Below are positions 1 to 8,294 of a DNA stretch of 40,693 nt, in pieces; position 1 is the stretch's first letter; every line of letters starts with the position of its first letter. The position numbers and the translations under genes were made by a program. The stretch covers positions 1-40,693 of the IMG/VR virus record IMGVR_UViG_3300031552_000011. One strand, 5' to 3'. Under the pieces are notes generated by a model. The model saw only the letters and a list, made by a program, of their open reading frames with translations, had not been told where the DNA came from and did not search any database. Source of the DNA: a virus.

Positions 1-170
1 TGGCCCAACTGGACCACTTCGTTGCCTGCGGGGCCAGGAAGGCGAGTTAGAATACTGCCCTCCTCTACGATGTTAGCGGCTGGGGCCACTTCGAATTGGC
101 GTTTCCACTCGAAGCGCGACCGCGTAATATCGTATTTGGTCTTTACAGACGCGTTTGGAAGAAGCGGCAT
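1..170 (-). CDS. Virion gene, N-terminal part only (candidate major capsid protein)
   Basis: The ATG is at 170-168 and a strong GGAGG Shine-Dalgarno lies at 178-182. Fifty-six codons are visible before the window edge, starting MPLLPNASVKTKYDITRSRF. The gene follows terminase, portal, scaffold-like and protease genes, the place where many phages carry the major capsid gene. It is preceded by a promoter-like motif and a long structured leader, unlike its close-packed neighbours, which suggests separate high-level expression. The capsid assignment is an inference from position; the visible residues are not diagnostic. Confidence 0.55.
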   Translation of the reverse strand, partial: MPLLPNASVKTKYDITRSRFEWKRQFEVAPAANIVEEGSILTRLPGPAGNEVVQLG

Positions 171-247
171 TTTCTATCCTCCATGAATACGTTTTACCGC
201 TGTTGACATTCGCGACGTTCCACACTGTGACTTCTCGTTCTCAGAGA

Positions 248-365
248 GGGCACGAGTGCGCCACATTTATCACGGGGGTAATGCTGCCGCTTCGTCCGCT
301 GAGATTCTAAAGTAATGTTGCCCAGAAAGTAATTTTACGTGAATCTCGACAAAGCACTCGTGCCC
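248..365 (-). promoter_or_regulatory. Structured 5' leader RNA upstream of the candidate capsid gene
   Basis: Read on the minus strand, GGGCACGAGTGC (365-354) is perfectly complementary to GCACTCGTGCCC (259-248), a 12-bp helix enclosing 94 nt. Inside it GAGATTC (347-341) pairs with GAATCTC (307-301). The element lies in the 323-nt gap between the gene ending at 494 and the ATG at 170. No open frame with a good ribosome site was found in the gap. A stabilising or regulatory leader for the downstream gene is inferred. Confidence 0.55.
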
Positions 366-434
366 GCGTTGTGATGCGTCACGTCGCACGATTTTCAATA
401 ATGTTGGTGATGCTGAGCGGTTGGAATAATGTTG
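277..434 (-). repeat. Four spaced CAACATTA-type repeats
   Basis: On the minus strand CAACATTATT occurs at 434-425 and 406-397, CAACATTACT at 320-311 and CAGCATTACC at 286-277. The end-to-end spacings are 28, 86 and 34 nt. A further CAACATTACC lies in the leader of the scaffold-like gene near 7552-7561. The copies could be protein-binding sites or recurring RNA motifs in leaders of structural genes. No function is known to me. Confidence 0.4.
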
Positions 435-442
435 CTAGCTCA

Positions 443-461
443 GTTGCTCATCATATAGTAA
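443..461 (-). promoter_or_regulatory. Putative phage late promoter motif
   Basis: The minus-strand sequence TTACTATATGATGAGCAAC closely matches TTACTATATGTTGAGAAC at 21369-21352, upstream of another structural-type gene, and a relaxed version at 8293-8272. TACTAT resembles a -10 box, but the conserved block runs past it and no good -35 is present. This favours a phage-specific promoter or factor site over a plain sigma70 promoter. Confidence 0.45.
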
Positions 462-493
462 GTAGTTTCACGTTCCGTAAACACAAAACGCAA

Positions 494-1636
494 CTACTTA
501 TTGCTGGGACGATCTGATCGTTTTTTACCCTTTCCAGAGGACCAGTAACGATTGATCATGAAAACCTTGTAGCGTTTCGCTTCCTCCTCGGTTTTGTACC
601 GAGCACGAAGATTTCCGTGGCTGTCGAACACACACCACACCTGATCCCCCTTAGGCTTCTTGTCAGTCTGGTCCTTTGGTGTGCAGGTTGTTACACCCTT
701 CATCTTGCCTGGAGGCAGATGGTAAGCCTCGCGCACGTTCTCTTCAGAAGGCACGAGCTCGTACAGCGCACCACGGAAAGTGACGAAACGAGAAACTTTT
801 GTTGAAGCAGCCACGGGAAGCTCCAAGGATTCTAGTAGCTCAGTGAGCGCTCCAGGATTGGAGCCGCTATCTGTGCCGTAGATGAACTCTCTAGACCTTT
901 TGCGATCTGTTAGAAAGTAGCGGATCGCCATCTTGAGGTTGCTGTTGGGAAGCTCGCAAACATCTAGCAGCTCAGCAGCCTGTTCAAGTGCGACAATTCC
1001 AGCGTCTTTACCATGCCCGAAGTCCACCGACTTAATGAGGTTGACTGCTTTTTGAAGGCACCAGGAGGCTGGATAAGGAGGAGGTGCTGCCGTGACTACA
1101 GAAGCTGCTTTGCCAATCTGCTCTTCTACCTCTTGTGCCGCTTCTGAAATCTCTTTAGCCATCGCTGCGTCCTCATTTGTTTCTTCAGCGGGCTCTGGGC
1201 TCTCGGTATCCTTTTTCGGAAAGCGTTTTCGTAAGTCTTCCAGGTCTGCACTCGAGGCGTGAAAAATCAAGCCGAACTTCAGACCATCTCGCCCAGCAGC
1301 ATACTCAGCGCCACCTACCTTAGTGATTCCACTTTTACGGTTGAGCGCCTTGATGTCACCATTGTTAAGCGCTTCTTCGATATCGTAGAAAACATCATCT
1401 ACGTGATCGTAGCGTTCCTCGAGGGTAGCAGGATCACCAAGCTCATCTTCAAGATCGAAGTTGTGGATTATTTCCTTGGCAGTCTCAAAAGTAATCATGG
1501 GAGCCCACTCATCCAAAAATAGCAGCATCCCATCATAATCTGCAGCATCCCAAGCATCGTGGATGCGTTTAAGCACTGCAACGTCGAGATCTGTAACGGC
1601 GAATGTACGCCCCGCTATTTTCAGAGTAGCAGGCAT
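494..1636 (-). CDS. Head-region protein with internal YRG-type motif
   Basis: This is a 380-residue protein of unknown function at the end of the head-gene series. A helical acidic middle part (about residues 130-190) is followed by a Pro/Ala linker. Residues 287-295 are FRGALYELV, a copy of the short motif found in eight other proteins here, preceded by an AAST-type stretch. The C-terminal 50 residues are basic and end in a Lys/Arg/Ser-rich tail. It starts six bases after the gene on its right ends and is the last gene before the structured leader of the next transcription unit. A virion or assembly role is inferred from position only. Confidence 0.75.
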   Translation of the reverse strand: MPATLKIAGRTFAVTDLDVAVLKRIHDAWDAADYDGMLLFLDEWAPMITFETAKEIIHNFDLEDELGDPATLEERYDHVDDVFYDIEEALNNGDIKALNRKSGITKVGGAEYAAGRDGLKFGLIFHASSADLEDLRKRFPKKDTESPEPAEETNEDAAMAKEISEAAQEVEEQIGKAASVVTAAPPPYPASWCLQKAVNLIKSVDFGHGKDAGIVALEQAAELLDVCELPNSNLKMAIRYFLTDRKRSREFIYGTDSGSNPGALTELLESLELPVAASTKVSRFVTFRGALYELVPSEENVREAYHLPPGKMKGVTTCTPKDQTDKKPKGDQVWCVFDSHGNLRARYKTEEEAKRYKVFMINRYWSSGKGKKRSDRPSNK

Positions 1637-1641
1637 CGATA

Positions 1642-2235
1642 CTAGATGAGGGTGGGATTATCCCCGTGGTTGACTTTGTTGTGACAGTAGGAAAACAGGA
1701 TTGCCTGTCGTCCGCGCAGGAAATCAAGGAGGCTCTGAATTTCTGCTACTCCTTTGTCACCGTTGCGCTTGTTCCAGTTCCAGCCTCCGGTAGCACTGAG
1801 GTAGTACAGTGGAGGGCTGGGTCTGACGCTTAGCATCTTCTCGATGCGGCTAAGAACAGCATTACCATTACTATCGTCCTCGATCATTTTGAGAACGTCT
1901 TTGGGAATGCTAGTTAGTTTTTCTATCCGTTTGATGCTGAAGTTACGTCTGCGCACGCCGCCAGCAGCGTTCTCGAGGCCGGGGATACCAGATCCGTCGT
2001 AGCTGTGCACCAGTGCTTTGACAATAAACGTTACACCTTCACCCGTGCACTCATCGATGCGAACTCGAGCAGCACCTGTTGATTTCTTGGGTGCTGGTGC
2101 TTCTTCCTCGGCTTCATCACCTTCTGCAGCCTCTGTCTCTTCCTCATCTTCTTTTTCAGCGAGTACGTACCGGTGTCCCATATAAAGGACGGTCTCAGGC
2201 TGCGTGGTGTAAATCGACTTCATGCGACGTTTCAT
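1642..2235 (-). CDS. Head-region protein, N-terminal YxG motif
   Basis: This 197-residue protein has no family I can name. AGGGG lies 8 nt before the ATG. Residues 16-26 (VLYMGHRYVLA) are a divergent copy of the shared short motif. A run of Glu/Ala (about residues 28-50) follows, then a basic globular region. The C-terminus is short and not charged. It sits in a close-packed series between the prohead protease and the candidate capsid gene, so it could be an internal head or decoration protein. Confidence 0.7.
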   Translation of the reverse strand: MKRRMKSIYTTQPETVLYMGHRYVLAEKEDEEETEAAEGDEAEEEAPAPKKSTGAARVRIDECTGEGVTFIVKALVHSYDGSGIPGLENAAGGVRRRNFSIKRIEKLTSIPKDVLKMIEDDSNGNAVLSRIEKMLSVRPSPPLYYLSATGGWNWNKRNGDKGVAEIQSLLDFLRGRQAILFSYCHNKVNHGDNPTLI

Positions 2236-2248
2236 TGTTGACCCCTAC

Positions 2249-2788
2249 TTAGCACGGAGGCAGCGGCGCTCCACAGGCCCTGCAGTTCACTTCATCACTG
2301 GAAGCGTGCGTACCACAGTATAGACAAGTACACCTGGTCTCACGCTCAAGAATTATGGGCAGGTGCTTCGTGTCCAGCGTGACGTCCATTTTTAGTGCTG
2401 TCTTGCCGCGTAACCTGCGTACAGTGTTGACACGCATGGTGGTGTCCACGTTGTTTATGGTAATAGGAAGCATTATTCCAGGACGCATCTTCAAGGCGGA
2501 CCGCATGGTGGGGCGTCCCTTCTCGAAAAAGTTCTGGTACTTCCAGGGAACAGAGCGTAGGCCAGCAATACGCTCACCCACTTCTTTTAGCTGCTCCCGA
2601 CCTATCTCTGTGTTCACACAGATGTAATCATCCGCTCCACCAACCGCTACATGTCGTTGACGACTTGCCAAGGAAAGCTTGAGCACTTTCGTCTGGTTGG
2701 TCTGATTCCACTCTCCATTAACAGGCCAAAGCGATAGAAGCTCTGGCAGGAGGTAGCTGAAATCAGCTCTGGAAAAGATAAGGTCCAT
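2249..2788 (-). CDS. Protein with C-terminal zinc ribbon
   Basis: A 179-residue protein. The last 30 residues contain two CxxC pairs (CLYCG and CRACG), a typical zinc-ribbon arrangement. The N-terminal 150 residues are predicted mixed alpha/beta with no recognisable motif. Its ATG overlaps the TGA of the preceding gene by one base (TGATG), indicating translational coupling within the head operon. Function unknown. Confidence 0.75.
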   Translation of the reverse strand: MDLIFSRADFSYLLPELLSLWPVNGEWNQTNQTKVLKLSLASRQRHVAVGGADDYICVNTEIGREQLKEVGERIAGLRSVPWKYQNFFEKGRPTMRSALKMRPGIMLPITINNVDTTMRVNTVRRLRGKTALKMDVTLDTKHLPIILERETRCTCLYCGTHASSDEVNCRACGAPLPPC

Positions 2789-3420
2789 CAGAGATTTCTA
2801 AGTTGAGATAGCACAGAAGCACGACGGTACAGTTTACCCTTAAAGCGGACTAGTACAGGAGGCAGTATTCCGCTAGCAGGGACCATCTTGTTAATCTTCT
2901 CGTCACTTATGTGACTAACCATATCCTTCGCCTCTTCTGGATCCATCTTCCTTTCTTTAACAAGAAGCATCTCAAGCTTTTTACGCTTGTCACTGGGCGC
3001 CATCAGTTGGTCTGCGGGTAGCTTTTTAGCGGGCTGAACGTTCTGCGCAAACGTGTTCAGCGCCGAGTGTAGCTTGTTGAACGATTGGTACGCTTGAGTA
3101 CCAGAATCCATGATGGCTTTGTCAAGAGCCATCCAAGCGTTGCCACCTGCTTGCAGCTGCTGCATAGCATTTTCAAACCCTTTGGGGTTTTTCTTGTAGA
3201 AAGAATTTACCAGGTTGGCGAGCTCTAGCACCTGCTCCCTCTGCTCGTGAAAACCATCGCGTGTCTTCTTGGCAACCAGCGCAAGCGCACCTGCTACCTG
3301 TGCTGCCTCTGGCATAAACTGCAGAACAGCACGTTGAGCCTGCTCCACCTTCTCTTGAGAAGGCTTGCGAGCATCCTGCGGAATTGGGGGTGGTGCTCCT
3401 TCTACCAATGACTTAGACAT
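2788..3420 (-). CDS. Helical head-region protein with C-terminal FKG motif
   Basis: A 210-residue, mainly helical protein rich in Ala, Gln and Lys. The C-terminus carries VRFKGKLYRRA (about residues 193-203), one of ten copies of the shared short motif; here it is terminal. The start overlaps the previous stop as TAATG. The helical character and position between protease and capsid candidates would fit a scaffold or core component, but no family match is claimed. Confidence 0.72.
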   Translation of the reverse strand: MSKSLVEGAPPPIPQDARKPSQEKVEQAQRAVLQFMPEAAQVAGALALVAKKTRDGFHEQREQVLELANLVNSFYKKNPKGFENAMQQLQAGGNAWMALDKAIMDSGTQAYQSFNKLHSALNTFAQNVQPAKKLPADQLMAPSDKRKKLEMLLVKERKMDPEEAKDMVSHISDEKINKMVPASGILPPVLVRFKGKLYRRASVLSQLRNL

Positions 3421-4142
3421 TACGCCTCCAGGTCTGCGAGGTGAACAGCCGCTGCTCGAAGCAACTCTGCACGAGTTTGCCCCTGTGCCTGAATACGACG
3501 CTTCGAACGTGTGGAGCGTAAACGACGTCTGAACTCACCTAGCGTACCCGCAGCAGTCTCCACCTTGGCCTCCCCACCACCAGCTTCTTTACCTTCCAAA
3601 ATGGCAGTAAGATCCTCGTCGGTTACTTCTTCTGCCTTCTCTTTTTCTGGCTCCTCTTTAGAAGGAGTGGCAGCAGGCTTAGGAGCCTCTACTTCTAGAA
3701 GTGCCTCTCCCTCATCAGTAGTCTCACCCTCTTCCCCAGGAGACTCTCGGTACTGCACTGAAAACTCGCTGGCAAGGTTGCCCAACGAGTCAGCAAGACC
3801 TGGAACACCCTTGATCTGCAGATCGCTAACAATCCCACGCAACCAATCATGGATGAAGCGCTTCGATTTCTCGAAACCCTGGCGCCCGGTCTCCTCAGTA
3901 ACGGTAGACTGTAGCGTCTGGATACCTTCACCGAAATTGCGTTTCACGCTCTCGGTTATCTCCGACATCGTCTTGTCGTAGAGGTCTTCTCCCACACGAG
4001 AAAACTCGCGAGCAAGGACATCAGGAATTCTGTTGACCAGATCGGGTTGAAGGGAACCCGGTCGACGGTCAATATCGTTGGACCGTCGTGCAGTAATCAT
4101 CTTGTGTACTGCGCCTTTGGACTTGATTACTATCTTCGCCAT
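3420..4142 (-). CDS. Coiled-coil/acidic head-region protein
   Basis: A 240-residue protein. The N-terminal basic stretch is followed by a long helical region, an acidic Glu/Ala/Pro-rich segment (about 130-200) and a very basic C-terminal tail with many Arg. AGGAG lies 8 nt upstream of the ATG. The charge asymmetry resembles phage scaffold or core proteins that bind capsid and portal, which is an inference from composition and location. Confidence 0.7.
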   Translation of the reverse strand: MAKIVIKSKGAVHKMITARRSNDIDRRPGSLQPDLVNRIPDVLAREFSRVGEDLYDKTMSEITESVKRNFGEGIQTLQSTVTEETGRQGFEKSKRFIHDWLRGIVSDLQIKGVPGLADSLGNLASEFSVQYRESPGEEGETTDEGEALLEVEAPKPAATPSKEEPEKEKAEEVTDEDLTAILEGKEAGGGEAKVETAAGTLGEFRRRLRSTRSKRRIQAQGQTRAELLRAAAVHLADLEA

Positions 4143-4144
4143 TG

Positions 4145-4921
4145 CTAAGACTCCTGTTGTCCCTGCTTGTACTCTCGGTAGTAGTCACGCCACAAATCCA
4201 TCGCGAGCATGTTGACCTTTGCGTCGTAACCTTTTACCGGAACGTTCAATTTGTTCAGTACTATTGGATGCCCACAATGAGGATCGGGCTCATCTACTAC
4301 CTGCGTGTCCACTATCGCACCAGGGAACATCTGCATAAGCTCAACGTGGAGATCTTGCGAAAACTTCTCTACGAGGTCGCGTGGTGCATCCTTGTAAGGA
4401 ATATCACCTACTGAGAAGCCCTTGGCTGGGGTACACAAACGGAAGATCACACGAGCAACTTCTTCATCTGGACGTACACGTAGCAATTTTTCGCCCTCCC
4501 AGCGTAAGAGGATTGCCACGCGTTTGGTAGCTGCGGTTAGCTGCTTCTGTTGCTTTGGCGCCAGCCCTTTGGTCACTTGTTCCACAGGACCAGGCACGTC
4601 ACCGTCTGTTACTAGCCTCTTGTACTCCTCACTCAACACTCCACCATCGCGAGACAGAGCCAAAAAGATTAATGGAGCATCATCAGCATCAAGAGTAACT
4701 GGGAATGATGCCTCTACCCCAGGAGCAAAATTCCACTTTAGCGTGATCTCAAGAACAAAAGCTCCCCCAGAGTAGAGGAGCTCTCGCGTCTCAGTTGGAT
4801 AATCCTTGCGGATGATCGAGAAGTTCTTGTCTGCACCAGTAGTACCTAAACCATCTGCACTGCGCAGACGGTACAAGGAACCCCTATACTTGACCTCGAA
4901 CGGAACGGTACCAGATTCCAT
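4145..4921 (-). CDS. Head-region protein with N-terminal YRG motif
   Basis: A 258-residue protein of unknown function. The shared motif is at the extreme N-terminus: VKYRGSLYRLR at about residues 9-19. The rest is predicted mixed alpha/beta with no catalytic signature. AGGA lies about 9 nt before the ATG. It directly follows the prohead protease gene. Given the motif in several head-operon neighbours, an internal virion role is plausible. Confidence 0.72.
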   Translation of the reverse strand: MESGTVPFEVKYRGSLYRLRSADGLGTTGADKNFSIIRKDYPTETRELLYSGGAFVLEITLKWNFAPGVEASFPVTLDADDAPLIFLALSRDGGVLSEEYKRLVTDGDVPGPVEQVTKGLAPKQQKQLTAATKRVAILLRWEGEKLLRVRPDEEVARVIFRLCTPAKGFSVGDIPYKDAPRDLVEKFSQDLHVELMQMFPGAIVDTQVVDEPDPHCGHPIVLNKLNVPVKGYDAKVNMLAMDLWRDYYREYKQGQQES

Positions 4922-4936
4922 CTCTCTCGTTCCTTT

Positions 4937-5740
4937 CTAGCCCCAAATCTTGTCTGACAAAGCTACGACGTACGCTGGATCTTCTACGCTCGAACTTTCC
5001 ACAAAATAGAAGTCCAACATGTTCTCGTAGACGAGATGGTTGTTGATGACCTCTGCTTTTCCAGCTCCATTGCGGATATGGTCACACGTGATCCGTCCGT
5101 CGCTGTGGAAGCCGCACCATGGCAACGAGCAGACCGTGCGCTCTACCAACGCACCCATGCTGTGGCCTATGCGGTTCTTGTGTTGCACAAGCTGCGCCAG
5201 GCGCTGATCTTTCGAGCGGTCAAACCCCTTCAGGATTTTGACGTGCCAGCGGTTGCGAAATTTGACCATCGTCGCGTCGAAGATGACACCTTTGGCGCGA
5301 GTGTCATCCAGATTATCGTGGTCTTGGTGAACGGGCTTTCCGATGAACGTCTGGAAGGCCACCCGACCAATGGGGGTACGCCACTCTGTGAGCTCCCCAT
5401 AGGTGAACGCGTCCATGTTGCGGTTGGGAAAATCTGCAACAACTATCGGCACATCCACCAGCACGTAGTCTGCGATGTGGGGGCTGATGTGGTAGCGTTG
5501 AGCGCAGAAGGGAAGCCAGGAGATGTCCATGAAACCGCAGGCACAGTTCCCTACCTTCTCGAGCTCAGAACCAGCTATGCGAAGGTTGGTTCCAGACTTG
5601 TGCACCTCAAGCGTGCGCCCCTCGATAATCGCTGGTTCATCGACAAACTTGTTGCCGTCGAAACGGCGCGAAAGGAAGGGCTCTCCAATGTGGAGACCGG
5701 GGCCAGCTTGAACAATCTGTGTGGTTGGTGTTATGTACAT
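4937..5740 (-). CDS. Prohead maturation protease
   Basis: A 267-residue protein if started at the ATG at 5740 (MYITPTTQIV). It has the layout of phage head-maturation serine proteases related to T4 gp21 and the HK97 family. A histidine sits in GKPVHQDHDN (H138) and a serine in IGHSMGALVE (S194), followed by an acidic SSVEDPAY turn. Position after portal and scaffold-like genes supports the role of cleaving head proteins in the assembling prohead. The frame stays open upstream to a GTG at 5821, but that stretch contains two hairpins (5779-5821), so the ATG is preferred even though no strong ribosome site precedes it. Confidence 0.8.
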   Translation of the reverse strand: MYITPTTQIVQAGPGLHIGEPFLSRRFDGNKFVDEPAIIEGRTLEVHKSGTNLRIAGSELEKVGNCACGFMDISWLPFCAQRYHISPHIADYVLVDVPIVVADFPNRNMDAFTYGELTEWRTPIGRVAFQTFIGKPVHQDHDNLDDTRAKGVIFDATMVKFRNRWHVKILKGFDRSKDQRLAQLVQHKNRIGHSMGALVERTVCSLPWCGFHSDGRITCDHIRNGAGKAEVINNHLVYENMLDFYFVESSSVEDPAYVVALSDKIWG

Positions 5741-5778
5741 TTTTCCACAGTATGGGGATGAGTTGAATGCCCTCCAAA

Positions 5779-5821
5779 GGAGGCAGGAAGTTGCCCTCCT
5801 GCCTCCGTGTGCAGAGCACAC
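5779..5821 (-). terminator. Tandem hairpins between scaffold-like and protease genes
   Basis: On the minus strand GTGTGC-TCT-GCACAC (5821-5807) is followed directly by a 9-bp stem GGAGGCAGG / CCTGCCTCC (5806-5779) with a 10-nt loop and then TTT. The T-run is short, so this may be a partial terminator or an mRNA-processing and stability element that sets protease level relative to scaffold. Confidence 0.45.
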
Positions 5822-5829
5822 AAGTTGAA

Positions 5830-7506
5830 CTAGCGGGTACGGTTTGCGAGAGACTTCTGCACGAGCAGACCGTGCAGGTTGAGCTCACGCTTCATCTGCT
5901 CCCTGTCGTAACCGCCCTGCGGAGTGGGGCGCGTGGAAGCGATGGTGCGCAGTGGAACGTTGGTGGGGACAGCCGACGCCTCGATCATCGGAGCCTCTTC
6001 CATCGGAATTTCCTCACCCATTTCCTGAGAGTAGTATCCGGGGTGACGGTAATTCATCTGGGAGATTTCCTTAACGTGGTGCTCGAGCACCTCGTTGGGA
6101 GCGCCGATCCACTCTTCCGCCTTCTTGAAGATGGTGCGGAAGAAGTCGCTGCCCTTCTCACGGAAGGCTGCTTCTACGATGTCGAGCGCAGCGCGCTCGT
6201 CCACGTTGACCGACTTCAGCTTACGCACCAGGGAATCGCGGAGCGGGTTGTCGGTGATGTAGTTTTTGAGGGAACCCTCGAGCACGATGTTAGCGGTGTT
6301 GAGCAGCTGGTCCTTCATTTCCGCCAAACGCTGACGATGCTCACCTTCGAGGTCGTGCGTGGCAGCGGTACGCATCTGCTGAGCCACTTCACCCTGGAAT
6401 GCACTGGCCACGTAGTACTTGGCGTTAACGTGCTGCAACGTTTCCTTCAGTCCGAAGGTGTCCACGCTCTCCAACACGAACTTCGGGTAGTCGTCGTCCA
6501 TGAACAGGTCATGGTCAGCGGTCAAGCTCTCGGGTTGATCACTGAGGGCTACCTTCGCAACGGGGTCACCATCGACCATGACCACGTACTGCGGGTTGTC
6601 GGTATCCTCTCTGGTGCGGATGAGATCTACGCGCTCAGCACCAACATCTGCCAGCGCTTCAATTGTCCCCAGCGTCTCGTACACCGGTTGGTCAACTGCA
6701 TCAGTAGTTGGAGTAGCGACTGCGTCAGTTTCTGCGGTCACTTCCTCACCAGGCTCCTCGTCCTCTTCCACTGCAGCTTCCTTGGGCTCATCGAGGAAAG
6801 TCACCTCGTCATCACCCACCTCAACAATGCCCTCATCTCCAGCGGGAGGCGCTTCTTCCGTAGTCACGGGTTGGCATCCAGCGGGGCACGGACCCTCAGT
6901 AGCTGGTGCTTCTTCCGTGGCTACTTCTTCACCAAGGTCGGCAACCATGGCATCTTCTGCGGGTTCCATTGCCATGCGCAGACGCTCAGCAAAGCTTCCC
7001 TCGGAACGCTTCATCATCGTGGCCTCTTTTTCACCCTGCATGGGACCGCATCCTTCCGCTTTCCCTTCCTCATCCTCTTCCTCGTAGGGCTCTGCTTCTA
7101 CAGGGGCCTCATCGCCGTAGTATGCCTCTTCGATGTCCCCGTCTTTTACTTCCATGCCCTCTTCGTAGTCCATGTCGCGCTCCTCTTCCTCGTCATCTTC
7201 CTTTTCAGTTTCGTTTCCTTCAGGGCCCTCCTCGTAGGGAGTGCCTTCGTATGCTTCGTACGCCACCTCTTCCACTTCCTCTACACGAGGAGGAGCTTGA
7301 TCGGTGACGACCTCTACGTCTCCAGGGTCTACTTCTTCCGCTACATCGAAGCCACCACCACCTTCTTCTACATTCAGGTAGCCCTCCTCGAGAGCTCTGT
7401 CGGCATCGAATTGATCGCCTGGTATGCGATCATACTGGCGCACGCGAGACTTTTGAGTCGTACGACTCTTTAAGTCCCGGTACGTCCTCGTCGCTTCCTT
7501 CTTCAT
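5830..7506 (-). CDS. Acidic scaffold/prohead-core-like protein
   Basis: About 558 residues. I chose the second ATG (7506), because AGGAG lies 7 nt before it and only one base before the first ATG (7512). Residues about 40-330 are extremely rich in Glu, Asp, Pro and Ala, with two Cys-containing spots (CGPM and CPAGC). The C-terminal 230 residues are helical and end in a basic segment. Large, acidic, low-complexity proteins just before the prohead protease are typical of scaffold or core proteins, and an IASTRP stretch near the C-terminus might be a protease site. Role inferred from composition and gene order. Confidence 0.65.
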   Translation of the reverse strand: MKKEATRTYRDLKSRTTQKSRVRQYDRIPGDQFDADRALEEGYLNVEEGGGGFDVAEEVDPGDVEVVTDQAPPRVEEVEEVAYEAYEGTPYEEGPEGNETEKEDDEEEERDMDYEEGMEVKDGDIEEAYYGDEAPVEAEPYEEEDEEGKAEGCGPMQGEKEATMMKRSEGSFAERLRMAMEPAEDAMVADLGEEVATEEAPATEGPCPAGCQPVTTEEAPPAGDEGIVEVGDDEVTFLDEPKEAAVEEDEEPGEEVTAETDAVATPTTDAVDQPVYETLGTIEALADVGAERVDLIRTREDTDNPQYVVMVDGDPVAKVALSDQPESLTADHDLFMDDDYPKFVLESVDTFGLKETLQHVNAKYYVASAFQGEVAQQMRTAATHDLEGEHRQRLAEMKDQLLNTANIVLEGSLKNYITDNPLRDSLVRKLKSVNVDERAALDIVEAAFREKGSDFFRTIFKKAEEWIGAPNEVLEHHVKEISQMNYRHPGYYSQEMGEEIPMEEAPMIEASAVPTNVPLRTIASTRPTPQGGYDREQMKRELNLHGLLVQKSLANRTR

Positions 7507-7577
7507 TTCCATTCTCCTGATGTTGCTGGCAAAAACCTGCCGTGGTTAAAGAGGTAATGTTGACAGGCGTAATTTAT

Positions 7578-7814
7578 CTACTGGAGACCCAGTAGTTTGA
7601 AGTACTCTTTGAGCTCGAACCACACGCCACGTGCTTGCTCTTTTTTGTTGTGGTCCTCAGCGTCGCCATCGGAAGCGAGTTCAAACAAAGTTTTTAGGCG
7701 AGGGGCAACTTTGTTTTTCCAGATGTTTCCTTCATCTGTAATCGCTACACGATTGTACTGACGTCCCTTATATCTTAACTTCGCTGGTGGCGCTTTTTTG
7801 TTTGCTGTTGTCAT
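7578..7814 (-). CDS. Small head-region protein carrying YKG motif
   Basis: A 78-residue protein. LRYKGRQYNRVA (about residues 13-24) is a good copy of the shared short motif and makes up a sixth of the protein; the remainder is helical. The ribosome site is weak. The gene sits between two structural-type genes, so it is probably a minor virion or assembly protein. Confidence 0.65.
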   Translation of the reverse strand: MTTANKKAPPAKLRYKGRQYNRVAITDEGNIWKNKVAPRLKTLFELASDGDAEDHNKKEQARGVWFELKEYFKLLGLQ

Positions 7815-7823
7815 GTTTTTACG

Positions 7824-8246
7824 CTAGCGGAGTGAGTATGCAAGCCAGTCAAGAAGGTCTGCTAGACTACTAAAGGAAGCGTTGCCTGTGCTGGCGCCTT
7901 TGGTGTAGCTGCCTACCACAGGAAAATCACCGTTGGTGTTCGTAAAACGAATTGTCGCAGAGGCAGTTGTTTTGCTGTTGATACGTATATCTAGCGTATA
8001 GTTGGCAAGTGAATTACTTTTAACGATGATGTTGTTTGCTGGGATGGCGCTCTTCAATGCCTGGGCAAGCTCAGTCATCGCTTGTCCGAGCGTTTGAATA
8101 TGTAGAGGGAAATCGTTTAGAACGTTTCCTTCTTTACTTGCAGGAGGGTTCAGAGGATTGTAGCAACTAGATGGACAGCCATCACCGCTGCTAGTTCCAA
8201 CCAAGCCAACTCCTCCTGTACCCCATACGAAACTCCAATATGCCAT
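7824..8246 (-). CDS. Putative virion surface or fibre-like small protein
   Basis: A 140-residue protein. The N-terminus is Gly/Ser-rich with two Cys, the middle is a helix, and the C-terminal part is Thr/Ser/Asn-rich beta-strand sequence typical of virion surface proteins. A copy of the putative late promoter (8293-8272) lies about 26 nt upstream of the ATG, suggesting independent late expression. No family identified. Confidence 0.6.
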   Translation of the reverse strand: MAYWSFVWGTGGVGLVGTSSGDGCPSSCYNPLNPPASKEGNVLNDFPLHIQTLGQAMTELAQALKSAIPANNIIVKSNSLANYTLDIRINSKTTASATIRFTNTNGDFPVVGSYTKGASTGNASFSSLADLLDWLAYSLR

Positions 8247-8271
8247 GCAATTAACCCGTTTGGTCTACCTT

Positions 8272-8293
8272 GTTCTCATCACTATATACTAAC
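8272..8293 (-). promoter_or_regulatory. Putative late promoter, divergent copy
   Basis: The minus strand reads GTTAGTATATAGTGATGAGAAC. Apart from 3-4 extra bases in the middle it matches the motif at 461-443 and 21369-21352. It lies in the gap in front of the gene starting at 8246. Confidence 0.35.
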
Positions 8294-8294
8294 C

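Noticed and set aside
5767-7473. Long open frame on the plus strand opposite the scaffold-like gene
   Set aside because: It is antisense to a Glu/Asp-rich coding region, where biased codons remove stops from the other strand. It has no ribosome site, and all neighbours are on the minus strand.
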